NCBI GenBank assembly: GCA_036562495.1
Contig: DATCKA010000070.1
Span: forward strand, 111,054-175,053
From: Geochorda sp036562495
Lineage (GTDB): Bacteria > Bacillota > Limnochordia > Limnochordales > Geochordaceae
Length of the DNA: 64,000 nucleotides
Reading direction: 5' to 3'
Each line of letters opens with the position of its first letter. Within the stretch, counting starts at the first letter, position 1. Under the pieces are notes generated by a model. The model saw only the letters and a program-made list of their open reading frames with translations. It did no database searches and had not been told where the DNA came from. The translations under genes were made by a program, and so were the position numbers. This document shows, piece after piece, positions 8,317 through 15,905 of this stretch.

Positions 8317-9067
8317 CTCGTTCCTGCACCGGCTCGACCCCCGCACCAAGATCGGCTTGGTCACCGGCTTCATCGTCCTGATGTTCGTGGTCGAGACCTG
8401 GTGGGGCTATGGCGTAGGCGTCGGGCTGGTCGCGCTCGGGCTCGCCGCCGGCCGCCTCTCTCCACGGTGGGTGTTGCGGGGGCTGCGTCCCATCGTGATG
8501 CTCATCGCCATCAGCGCCGTGCTCAACGCTTTCTGGACCGAGGGGCGCACCCTGTGGCAGTGGGGGCCGCTCCGGCTGACCGCGGAGGGCGTCGAGCGGG
8601 CCGGGATGATGGGGCTGCGGCTGGTGCTCCTGGTGGCGGGGGCTTCGCTCTTGACGCTCACCACCAGCCCCATCGACCTGACCGACGCCATCGAGCGGCT
8701 GCTGACCCCCTTTCGTCGCATCGGGGTGCCTGCCCACGAGCTGGCCATGATGATGAGCATCGCCCTGCGCTTCGTGCCGACGCTGGTGGAGGAGGCCGAG
8801 CGCATCATGAAGGCACAGATGGCGCGGGGCGCCGCCTTCGACCGCGGCTCGCTCGTGGCGAGGGCTCGAGCGCTGGTGCCGCTCCTGGTGCCCCTCTTCG
8901 TCAGCGCCTTCCGACGGGCTGACGAGCTGGCGCTGGCCATGGAGGCGCGATGTTACCGCGGCGGAGAGGGGCGGACCCGGCTCCGCCAGCTCCACATGCA
9001 GCGACGAGATTGGGCCACGCTGGTCACCTTCGCGGTCGTGGCGGCAGGGGTGGGGGCCGTCCTTTGA
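8273..9067 (+). CDS. ecfT: ECF transporter membrane subunit T
   Basis: EcfT is the membrane scaffold that couples the two ATPases to exchangeable S components. The ATG at 8273 follows an AGGAGAGGAG box and begins MAIGEIALGQYVPGDSFLHRLDPRTKI, the family N-terminus. Several hydrophobic segments follow, and the coupling-helix Arg motifs are visible as AQMARGAAFDRGS and ALAMEARCYRGG. The 264-residue length is normal. It overlaps the ecfA2 end, and its stop overlaps the truA TTG start. Confidence 0.95.
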   Translation: MAIGEIALGQYVPGDSFLHRLDPRTKIGLVTGFIVLMFVVETWWGYGVGVGLVALGLAAGRLSPRWVLRGLRPIVMLIAISAVLNAFWTEGRTLWQWGPLRLTAEGVERAGMMGLRLVLLVAGASLLTLTTSPIDLTDAIERLLTPFRRIGVPAHELAMMMSIALRFVPTLVEEAERIMKAQMARGAAFDRGSLVARARALVPLLVPLFVSAFRRADELALAMEARCYRGGEGRTRLRQLHMQRRDWATLVTFAVVAAGVGAVL

Positions 9068-9954
9068 AGGCCGCGCGTACCATCCGGTTGCGGGTGCAGT
9101 ACGACGGGACCGGACTGTACGGCTTTCAGCGCCAGCGCGACCCGAGCAAGCTCACGGTGCAGGCGCTGCTGGAGGATGCCGGCCGTCGACTGCTGGGGCA
9201 TCCGGTCGCCATGGTGGGCGCGGGCCGCACCGACGCCGGGGTGCACGCCGTGGGTCAGGTGGTGCACTTTCGCACGCCATCGACCATCCCCGCCGAGCGC
9301 ATCCCCCAGGCGCTCAACCACCGCTTGCCGCCGGCCGTGCGGGTGGTGGAGGCGCAGGAGGCGGACCCGAGCTTCCACGCCAGGCGGGACGCCACCAGCC
9401 GCATCTACTGCTATCACATCCTCCAACATGCGCTGCCCTCGGCGCTGTTGGGACGCTTCACGCTGTGGTGGCCGGGGGCGCTGGATCTGACAGCCATGTC
9501 GCAGCTGGCCGCCCGGTTGGTCGGCCGCCATCGCTTCGGCGCCTTTGGCAGCCCCACGCGGCCGGGGGGGAGCACGTCCCGCACGCTCTACGCCTGCCGG
9601 GTGGACGAGGAGCCCCTGGCTGGCGGGCGCCTGGTGCGGATCTGCTTCGAGGCCGACGCCTTCCTGTACCGGATGGTACGGCGACTGGTGGGAGCCATGC
9701 TGGCGGTCGCCAGCGGGAGGCTGGAGGTCGACGACGTGGTGGACCTCCTGGACGAGCCCCGAGAGGCTCGGGTGTCGGAGCGAGCTGTCGGTGGGCGGCC
9801 GGTGGCCCAGGCGGTCTCACCGGCCGGGCTGGTACTGGTCCATGTACACTACGGGCCGCCACCGGCGGGTCTCGATGGCTGCGGGCGAATTCTTGACACG
9901 CTCGCGGGCCTTTGGCTAGAATGGCCGCGTGGCCTCGCCGGCCACGACGGCTAG
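9064..9954 (+). CDS. truA: tRNA pseudouridine(38-40) synthase TruA
   Basis: TruA isomerises uridines 38-40 in the tRNA anticodon arm. The catalytic Asp is in GAGRTDAGVHAVGQV (about residue 56). Other signatures are YDGTGLYGFQRQ near the N-terminus and FLYRMVRRLVGAML in the C-terminal half. The start is TTG, overlapping the ecfT stop as TTGA. At 296 residues it exceeds the usual 245-270 length because the frame runs about 35 residues beyond LVLVHVHY, into the promoter of the next operon. Confidence 0.93.
   Translation: MKAARTIRLRVQYDGTGLYGFQRQRDPSKLTVQALLEDAGRRLLGHPVAMVGAGRTDAGVHAVGQVVHFRTPSTIPAERIPQALNHRLPPAVRVVEAQEADPSFHARRDATSRIYCYHILQHALPSALLGRFTLWWPGALDLTAMSQLAARLVGRHRFGAFGSPTRPGGSTSRTLYACRVDEEPLAGGRLVRICFEADAFLYRMVRRLVGAMLAVASGRLEVDDVVDLLDEPREARVSERAVGGRPVAQAVSPAGLVLVHVHYGPPPAGLDGCGRILDTLAGLWLEWPRGLAGHDG
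9893..9922 (+). promoter_or_regulatory. Sigma-A-type promoter for rplM-rpsI
   Basis: TTGACA (9893-9898), an 18-base spacer and TAGAAT (9917-9922) form a near-consensus vegetative promoter. It lies inside the 3' end of truA and about 50 bases before rplM, allowing rplM-rpsI to be transcribed separately from the ECF genes. The expected start is near 9929. Confidence 0.8.
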
Positions 9955-9971
9955 AGGGGATAGCAGCTGTC

Positions 9972-10415
9972 ATGCCGGTCAATCCCGCGAAGACCGTGAT
10001 GATGAGGGCACAGGACGTCCAGCCCCGGTGGTACGTGGTCGACGCCCAGGGCAAGGTGCTGGGGCGGCTGGCCAGCCGTATCGCCACCGTGCTGAGGGGC
10101 AAGCACAAGCCCACCTACACGCCGCACGTCGACGATGGCGACTACGTCGTGGTGGTCAACGCCGACAAGGTGCGGGTGACGGGTAAGAAGCTGGACCAGA
10201 AGGTGTACCGTCGCCACACGCTCTACCCGGGCGGGCTCAAGACGGAGACTCTGCGCAAGCTCCTGGCCCGCCGACCCGAGGAGGTGCTGCGCCGGGCCGT
10301 CTGGGGTATGTTGCCCCACAACCCCATGGGGCGTCGCCAGATCAAGAAGCTCAAGATCTACGCCGGCCCGGAGCACCCCCATCAGGCGCAGAAGCCCGAG
10401 CCGCTCGACGTGTGA
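9972..10415 (+). CDS. rplM: 50S ribosomal protein L13
   Basis: L13 is an early-assembly large-subunit protein. The translation shows QPRWYVVDAQGKVLGRLASRIATVLRGKHKPTYTPHVDDGDYVVVVNADK and GMLPHNPMGRRQIKKLKIYAGPEHPHQAQKPEPL, both diagnostic. I chose the ATG at 9972 (MPVNPAKTVMM), which follows GAGGGGA at a usable distance and gives the normal 147 residues. ATG codons at 9999 and 10002 are possible alternatives. Upstream in-frame codons lie at or before the predicted transcription start. Confidence 0.95.
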   Translation: MPVNPAKTVMMRAQDVQPRWYVVDAQGKVLGRLASRIATVLRGKHKPTYTPHVDDGDYVVVVNADKVRVTGKKLDQKVYRRHTLYPGGLKTETLRKLLARRPEEVLRRAVWGMLPHNPMGRRQIKKLKIYAGPEHPHQAQKPEPLDV

Positions 10416-10426
10416 GGTGAAGCCAC

Positions 10427-10837
10427 TTGGCCGTCGTCTTGGGCGCCAATCCGCTGGTACTGGCCACGGGCCGCCGCAAGGAGTCGGTGGCACGTGTCTC
10501 GCTGGTACAGGGTAGCGGGCGCATCCTGGTCAACGGAGTCGACTATCAGGAGTACTTCCGAGGGCATCCGTCGCTGCTGGCGCTAGTACGCCGCCCACTG
10601 GAGGTGGTGGGGGCGTCGGGCGCGTTCGACGTGATCGCCAACGTGCGCGGAGGCGGCGTGTCGGGCCAGGCCGGGGCCATCGCCCACGGGCTCGCCCGTG
10701 CGCTGGAGGCCGTCGATCCGTCGTGGCGGCCGCCGCTCAAGTCGGCAGGGCTCCTGCGACGGGACCCTCGGATGAAGGAGCGCCGCAAGTACGGCCTCAA
10801 GAAGGCCCGCAAGGCGCCTCAGTACTCCAAGCGCTGA
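10427..10837 (+). CDS. rpsI: 30S ribosomal protein S9
   Basis: S9 reaches the P site with its C-terminal tail. The 136-residue product contains ATGRRKESVARVSLVQGSGRILVNG and ends RKYGLKKARKAPQYSKR, the conserved tail with terminal Lys-Arg. The start is TTG after GAGGTGAAG. It forms a two-gene unit with rplM. Confidence 0.97.
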   Translation: MAVVLGANPLVLATGRRKESVARVSLVQGSGRILVNGVDYQEYFRGHPSLLALVRRPLEVVGASGAFDVIANVRGGGVSGQAGAIAHGLARALEAVDPSWRPPLKSAGLLRRDPRMKERRKYGLKKARKAPQYSKR

Positions 10838-10843
10838 CGCACC

Positions 10844-10859
10844 CACCCGTTCGCGGGTG
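10844..10859 (+). terminator. UUCG-capped hairpin after rpsI
   Basis: CACCCG and CGGGTG flank a TTCG tetraloop 6 bases after the rpsI stop. The stem is short and no T-tract follows, so termination would be weak. A larger hairpin follows at 10898-10935. Confidence 0.4.
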
Positions 10860-10897
10860 TGCGGTCCTGCCTCGACATCCGATCGTGTACAGACGTG

Positions 10898-10935
10898 CCG
10901 CCTGGCCGGTGAGACGGTATCACCGGGCCAGGCGG
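10898..10935 (+). terminator. Long stem-loop between rpsI and the debranching-enzyme gene
   Basis: Arms CCGCCTGGCC and GGCCAGGCGG pair over 10 bp. After one bulged G the stem continues for 5 bp (GGTGA with TCACC), closing a 7-base loop. No T-tract follows. It could end the rplM-rpsI transcript in a GC-rich genome, or be a leader structure for the gene at 10976. Confidence 0.45.
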
Positions 10936-10975
10936 TGTCGCGCCAGGCCACAGCCAGGGGAGGGGACAGCCGGTC

Positions 10976-13111
10976 GTGGGGGAGGCGGCTCGCCTGGTCC
11001 TCAAGGAACAGGACGTCTTCGCGGTGATGACGGAGTCGGGTGAGATCCCAGAGGGTGGGGCCTTCGGCCTGTATGCCCGGGACACTCGCTTCGTCTCGAC
11101 CTATCGCCTCGAGATGGAAGACGGCGAGGGGCTCGCGGTCCTCGAGGCGGGGCTGGTGGCTCCGTATGCGGCCCGGATCTTCATGACCAACACGGGCAAA
11201 GGGGGCCCGCGCCCGCGGCCGGCGCACTCGGTGGCCGTGGAGCGCACCCTGGTGGTGACGGGCGAGGCCCTGGTGGAGCGCATCCGCCTGACCAACTATG
11301 GGCACGAGCCACTGGCGCTGACGTTGCGGCTGCGCGTCGGGGCTGACTTCCGCGACATCATGGCCATCCGGGGGATGGCCGCCCGTGAGGGCGGACGACT
11401 GCAGGCGCCCCAAGCGGCCGCCGGACCGGGTACGGCCTGGCTGCTCGCCTACCTGGGGGAGGACGGGATCCGCCGGCAGCTGGTGGTGGCCTGCTCCGGC
11501 GAGTGCCAGGCGCAGGCCGCCGAGGGACGACTCGAGGCTCGGTGGCCCCTGGCATTGGGCCCGGGAGAGCGCCGGGAGCTGACCGTATGGATGGCGCCCT
11601 GCGAGGGGGAGACGGCGCCACGCCTGCCGACCGAGCCGCTGGAGCAGGTCGTCGACCGGTCCCTGGCGCGGCTGTCGGCTGCCTACCGGGAGTGGATGGA
11701 CGGCACCGCGGCCATCCGGGTCGAGGAGCCCCGTCTGCACCGCCTGCTCCAACGGGGAGCGGAGGACCTGCGGGCCCTGGTCTCCGACTTCGGGGAGGGC
11801 CCCTTCCCGGTAGCGGGCATTCCGTGGTTCGCCGCGCCCTTCGGCCGTGACAGCCTCTGGACCGCCTACTTCGTCCTGCCCTTCGCTCCGGCACTGGCGC
11901 GTGGCGTACTGCGCACGCTGGCCCGGCACCAGGCGACTGCCATGGACGACTGGACCGACGCGGAGCCCGGCAAGATCCTGCACGAGGTGCGCTTCGGCGA
12001 GCTCGCGAAGCTGGGGCTCATCCCTCACCGGCCTTACTACGGGACGGTCGACGCGACCCCGCTTTTCGTGGCGCTCGCCGCAGACTACACGCGGACCACA
12101 GGAGACCGGGAGACCTTCGAGGCCATCGAGGAGGCCGTCTTTCGAGCCGTCGAGTGGATGGAACGCTACGGTGACCTCGACGGCGATGGCTTCCTCGAGT
12201 ATCGGCGCCGCTCGTGGGGCGGGCTCGAAAACCAGGGCTGGAAGGACTCGTGGGACTCGACGTGGCATGCCGACGGCACGCTGGCCCAGCCCCCCATCGC
12301 CCTGGTGGAGGTCCAGGCGTACGCGTATCGCGCCTACCGGTCCCTATCGGAGCTGCTGCTCCGGATGGGCCGACGCGAGCGGGCGGAGGAGCTGGCGTCC
12401 AAGGCTGAGGCGCTGGCTGACCGGTTCGATCGAGTCTTCTGGCTGGAGGACCTGGGATTCTACGCCCACGCCCTGGATGGCGCCCGCAGGCCTCTCGCCG
12501 TGGTCACCTCCAACCCGGGGCATGGGCTGTGGGCCGGCATCGTACCGCCCCATCGCCTGGACCCGGTGGTGCGCCGCCTGATGGCGCCTGACCTCTTCTC
12601 CGGCTACGGGGTCCGCACCGTGGCCAAGGGCCAGGCCCGCTACAACCCCATGAGCTACCACAACGGCTCCGTATGGCCGCACGACACCGCGATCGTGGCG
12701 GCGGGGCTCGCGCGTTACGGTCGCCTGGCCGAGGCTGCCCGCCTCCTGCGGGGCCTGCTGGATGCCGCCGACCACTTCGAGGGGGCTCGTCTGCCCGAGC
12801 TCTTCTGCGGCTTCGACCGCGCCGACGGGCCGCCGGTGCCCTACCCCACCGCTTGCTCGCCCCAGGCCTGGGCCGCGGCCGCTCCCTTCTTCATGCTGGC
12901 CACCCTGATCGGGCTCGAGGTGGACGGCCTGTCAGGGAACCTGAGGGTAGGCGACCGCCTCCCCGCCTGGCTGGGCGAGGTCGAGGTGGACCGCCTGGCG
13001 GTGGGAGGCGAAAGGGTGAGGCTCCTGCTCCGGCCTTCGGGTCGGCCCGACGGGGACGGGGGCGACGGGCTGGTGGAGGCCACGTCGCATATCGAGCGCC
13101 CGGCCCGCTGA
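10976..13111 (+). CDS. Amylo-alpha-1,6-glucosidase (glycogen debranching enzyme-like)
   Basis: The 711-residue product has an N-terminal debranching-enzyme beta domain (GLYARDTRFVSTYRLEMEDGEGLAVLEAG, residues about 20-230) and a C-terminal six-hairpin (alpha/alpha)6 domain. Marker strings are VAGIPWFAAPFGRDSLWTAYFVLPF, RRSWGGLENQGWKDSWDSTWHADG and YNPMSYHNGSVWPHD, typical of the COG3408 family that hydrolyses alpha-1,6-branched glucans. No signal peptide is seen, so it should be cytoplasmic. The GTG start has an AGGGGAGGGG box. Exact substrate is not certain; related proteins are often only annotated as trehalase- or debrancher-like. Confidence 0.85.
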   Translation: MGEAARLVLKEQDVFAVMTESGEIPEGGAFGLYARDTRFVSTYRLEMEDGEGLAVLEAGLVAPYAARIFMTNTGKGGPRPRPAHSVAVERTLVVTGEALVERIRLTNYGHEPLALTLRLRVGADFRDIMAIRGMAAREGGRLQAPQAAAGPGTAWLLAYLGEDGIRRQLVVACSGECQAQAAEGRLEARWPLALGPGERRELTVWMAPCEGETAPRLPTEPLEQVVDRSLARLSAAYREWMDGTAAIRVEEPRLHRLLQRGAEDLRALVSDFGEGPFPVAGIPWFAAPFGRDSLWTAYFVLPFAPALARGVLRTLARHQATAMDDWTDAEPGKILHEVRFGELAKLGLIPHRPYYGTVDATPLFVALAADYTRTTGDRETFEAIEEAVFRAVEWMERYGDLDGDGFLEYRRRSWGGLENQGWKDSWDSTWHADGTLAQPPIALVEVQAYAYRAYRSLSELLLRMGRRERAEELASKAEALADRFDRVFWLEDLGFYAHALDGARRPLAVVTSNPGHGLWAGIVPPHRLDPVVRRLMAPDLFSGYGVRTVAKGQARYNPMSYHNGSVWPHDTAIVAAGLARYGRLAEAARLLRGLLDAADHFEGARLPELFCGFDRADGPPVPYPTACSPQAWAAAAPFFMLATLIGLEVDGLSGNLRVGDRLPAWLGEVEVDRLAVGGERVRLLLRPSGRPDGDGGDGLVEATSHIERPAR

Positions 13112-13118
13112 GCCCGGC

Positions 13119-15050
13119 TCAATCGCCACCCTCGAGTCCGGTGGGCGGAGCGGCCGATGGCCCGGAGCCGTCGCAGGGAGCCTCCCAGAGGGGCTCCGTG
13201 CCGGCGACGAACGCGTCGACCTCCACCCACTGGCAGAGTGGCCCGGCTTGTCCCCCGGTCAGGATGTCGACGGGGATGCCCGTCACGATGCCATCCGGTA
13301 CGGGGAAGTCCAGGGGCGGGGCCTCGGCCAGGGCCTCCTGCATGAAGGCCCTCCAGATGGGCGCTGCCAGCTCGCCACCGGTGCCGCCTACGGGCGTGTT
13401 GTCATCGTTGCCGACGTAGACGGCCGCCACCAGTTGGGGCGTGTAGCCGACGAACCAGGCGTTTCGCTGGCCGTCGCTGGTGCCGGTCTTGCCTGCAGCG
13501 GGCCGGCCCAGCCGCGCCTTCTGGCCCGTGCCCCGCTCGAGGGCGTCGCGCAGCATGTCGGTCATCAGGTACGCCACCTCGGGCCGCAGCACCCGGCGCC
13601 CCTCGTCGGGAGGCGCCTCGTACCAGACGTATCCGTCTCGGTCGACGATGCGCACGTACGAGCGCGCGGGCCGCAGCACCCCTCCGTTGGCGAAGACCGC
13701 GAAGGCCTGGGCCATCTCGAGGGGGCTGACGCCCACCCGCAGGCCGCCCAACGTGGCCGCGAGGTGGCGGTCCTCGGGCGTGAGCGTGGTGATGCCGAGG
13801 GCCCGTGCAAGGGCCAGCGCCCGGTCGATGCCGATGCGGGAGGCCAGCCAGACCGACCCGGCGTTGAGCGACATGACCAGCGCGTGCTTCATCGTGACCG
13901 TGCCCCAGTAGCGGTCGCTGAAGTTGCGCGGCTGGTAGCTGCCGAAGCGCTGGGGGACGTCCTGGACCAGGGCGTTGACGGGCCACCCCTGCTCGAGCGC
14001 GGCCGCGTAGACGAAGGGCTTGAAGGCCGAGCCCGGGTGGCGGCGAGCGGCCACCGCCCGGTTGAACTGGCTCTCCAGGTAGTCCCGCCCCCCGACCATG
14101 GCCTTGACGTCGCCGGTGCGGGGGTCGATGGCCACGATGGCACCCTGGTGTCGTCCCAGCGCCCGAACGGCTGCCCGCTGCATGCGCAGGTCGAAGCCGG
14201 TGTGGACCCGCAAGCCGGCGTGCAGAGCCAGTCCGGTGCCGAACCGGGACTCGAGCTGGGCGCCCACCCAATCCAGGTACCACGGCGCAGGACCGCCCCG
14301 CACGCCGGCCAGCCGCAGGGGCTCGCTCGCTGCCTCCTCCGCCTGATGGGGGGAGATGAGCCCCATCTTCACCATCCGGCCCAGCACCACCCGTCGCCGG
14401 GCCAGGGTCGCCTCGGGGCGGCGATAGGGACTGAGGTTGGAGGGCGAGCGCAGGATCCCGACCAGGAGGGCGCTCTCGCCCAGCGTCAGCTGATGGGGGT
14501 GCTTGCCGAAGTACGTCATGGCCGCCGCGCCGATCCCCGTCGCCCCCTCGCCGAAGTAGACGCGGTTGAGGTAGAGCTCGAGGATGCGCTCTTTGGGATA
14601 GCGGACCTCCAGCATCACGGCCAGCAGGGCTTCGTCCAGCTTGCGCCACCAGGTCCGCTCGTGGGTGAGGAAGAGGGTGCGGGCGAGCTGCTGGGTGAGG
14701 GTGCTGCCGCCCTGCACGACGGTGCCCGCCTGCACGTTGACCCACACAGCCCGCGCCAGCCCCAGCGGGTCGACGCCTGGGTGACCGTAGAAGCGGCTGT
14801 CCTCCGTGGCGATGAGGGCCGCGACGAGGTGGTCGGGGATCTGGTCGAGGGGTACGAAGGACCGGTGCAGGGTGCCGATGGTGCCGATGACCTCGCCCCG
14901 GACGTCGAAGATGGTGGCCGCCTGGGGCGGCCGGTCGGCGTCGAAGTTGCGGACGGTCCACCAGGCCCTGGCCAGGTCCCATGACAGGAGCACTGCCGCC
15001 AGTGCCATCAGGAGTCCGACCCATCGGCCCAACCGTCGCGCGTGTCCCAC
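13119..15050 (-). CDS. Class A penicillin-binding protein (PBP1A-type)
   Basis: This bifunctional peptidoglycan glycosyltransferase/transpeptidase is anchored by one N-terminal membrane helix (about residues 10-30). The glycosyltransferase (GT51) domain shows EDSRFYGHPGVDPLG, GGSTLTQQLARTLFL and ELYLNRVYFGEGATG. The transpeptidase domain has the SxxK motif in PGSAFKPF, SxN as SLNAG, and KTGTS. Length (643 residues) is normal for a PBP1A without large extensions. It converges on the debranching-enzyme gene, with only 7 bases between stops, and is divergent from trxA. Confidence 0.94.
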   Translation of the reverse strand: MGHARRLGRWVGLLMALAAVLLSWDLARAWWTVRNFDADRPPQAATIFDVRGEVIGTIGTLHRSFVPLDQIPDHLVAALIATEDSRFYGHPGVDPLGLARAVWVNVQAGTVVQGGSTLTQQLARTLFLTHERTWWRKLDEALLAVMLEVRYPKERILELYLNRVYFGEGATGIGAAAMTYFGKHPHQLTLGESALLVGILRSPSNLSPYRRPEATLARRRVVLGRMVKMGLISPHQAEEAASEPLRLAGVRGGPAPWYLDWVGAQLESRFGTGLALHAGLRVHTGFDLRMQRAAVRALGRHQGAIVAIDPRTGDVKAMVGGRDYLESQFNRAVAARRHPGSAFKPFVYAAALEQGWPVNALVQDVPQRFGSYQPRNFSDRYWGTVTMKHALVMSLNAGSVWLASRIGIDRALALARALGITTLTPEDRHLAATLGGLRVGVSPLEMAQAFAVFANGGVLRPARSYVRIVDRDGYVWYEAPPDEGRRVLRPEVAYLMTDMLRDALERGTGQKARLGRPAAGKTGTSDGQRNAWFVGYTPQLVAAVYVGNDDNTPVGGTGGELAAPIWRAFMQEALAEAPPLDFPVPDGIVTGIPVDILTGGQAGPLCQWVEVDAFVAGTEPLWEAPCDGSGPSAAPPTGLEGGD

Positions 15051-15117
15051 CGGGGCTTCCCTGCCCCCTCCCTAAGGTGGGCAGCAGGGCCTGGCTCCTA
15101 TGCGTCGACGGCGCCGT

Positions 15118-15147
15118 TTGACACCCCGGCTGGGAGATGACTAGAAT
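15118..15147 (+). promoter_or_regulatory. Sigma-A-type promoter for trxA
   Basis: TTGACA (15118-15123), an 18-base spacer and TAGAAT (15142-15147) form a strong vegetative promoter. The predicted start near 15154 leaves a leader of about 54 bases before the GTG of trxA and rules out the in-frame ATG at 15148 as start. Confidence 0.8.
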
Positions 15148-15207
15148 ATGCCCGCCGATGCGGGGCGCAAGGTCGTCGGCCTGGAGCATCGCCAAGGAGG
15201 AGAAGCC

Positions 15208-15552
15208 GTGGCCAGCGAGCACGTCCATACGTTTACGCAAGCCAACTGGGACCAGGAGGTCCTGGGCAGCGACGCCCCGGTCCTCGTCGACTTCTGGGCA
15301 GCCTGGTGCGGCCCGTGCCTGCGGATGGCACCCATCGTCGACGAGATCGCACAGGAGTACGCCGGCCGCCTCAAGGTCGGCAAGCTCAACGTCGACGAAA
15401 ACCCGGACCTGGCCGCCCACTACGGGATCATGAGCATCCCCACCCTGGTGATCTTCAAGGCGGGGGAGCCGGTGGAGTTCATCGTGGGGCTGCAGCCGCG
15501 TTCGTCCCTGGTGCGACGCATCGAGGCCGTCCTCAGCGGCGCCGCCTCCTGA
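15208..15552 (+). CDS. trxA: Thioredoxin
   Basis: A 114-residue cytoplasmic disulfide reductase with the active site WAAWCGPCLRMAP, and a cis-Pro loop in MSIPTLVIFK. The third residue after WCGPC is Arg-Met rather than the common Lys-Met. The GTG at 15208 follows a perfect AAGGAGG box at 7 bases and gives the normal length; the longer frame from 15148 would begin upstream of the transcription start. It stands alone behind its own promoter. Confidence 0.95.
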   Translation: MASEHVHTFTQANWDQEVLGSDAPVLVDFWAAWCGPCLRMAPIVDEIAQEYAGRLKVGKLNVDENPDLAAHYGIMSIPTLVIFKAGEPVEFIVGLQPRSSLVRRIEAVLSGAAS

Positions 15553-15689
15553 CCGGTCCGCGGCAGGAGAAGCGGGAGGTCACTCGTATTAGCACCTGCA
15601 AGACGGGCAGAGTGCGCGCTCGGGGGGCCCAGGGCCTGCCAGGCTGCGGGACGGCCCAGTAGGGGGCGGGGAGGAGGGCGGGGGTAGCC

Positions 15690-15743
15690 ATGGCCGAGAA
15701 GAAGAAGGCGGACGCCAAGAAGGACTCCAAGAAGAAGAAGTAA
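15690..15743 (+). CDS. Putative 17-residue lysine-rich peptide
   Basis: An ATG with GAGGAGG about 10 bases upstream opens an 18-codon frame, MAEKKKADAKKDSKKKK, ending in TAA. Eight of the last thirteen residues are Lys, and AAG is used for every one. The composition differs sharply from the Arg-rich neighbours, so chance seems unlikely. No function is assigned; a nucleic-acid or membrane binding micropeptide is possible. A hairpin-capable sequence (CCTCCGGC and GCCGAGG arms) follows the stop. Confidence 0.5.
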   Translation: MAEKKKADAKKDSKKKK

Positions 15744-15781
15744 CCTCCGGCTCCGCGGCCGAGGCAGATAGGCATGGCGAG

Positions 15782-15825
15782 AAGAGGGGCGGAGCCCGCC
15801 GAAGGTGCGGGGCGACGCCCCTCTT
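15782..15825. repeat. 9-bp inverted repeat before the amidohydrolase gene
   Basis: Perfect arms AAGAGGGGC (15782-15790) and GCCCCTCTT (15817-15825) enclose 26 bases. It may be a terminator-like stem for the short transcript carrying the lysine-rich peptide, or an operator for the gene at 15906. The 353-base stretch from 15553 to 15905 otherwise holds only the lysine-rich peptide. Confidence 0.4.
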
Positions 15826-15905
15826 GTGTCGGGGCCTCCGCCGCCGGCGCGGTCAGACCGGTCCCAGCCCATGCAGGCGCGAGGAGAAGGAGGCGAGACG
15901 ACGGC

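Noticed and set aside
15148..15207. Longer trxA start at the ATG 15148
   Set aside because: It touches the -10 box of the trxA promoter, so the codon would not be in the transcript. The GTG at 15208 has the perfect AAGGAGG box.
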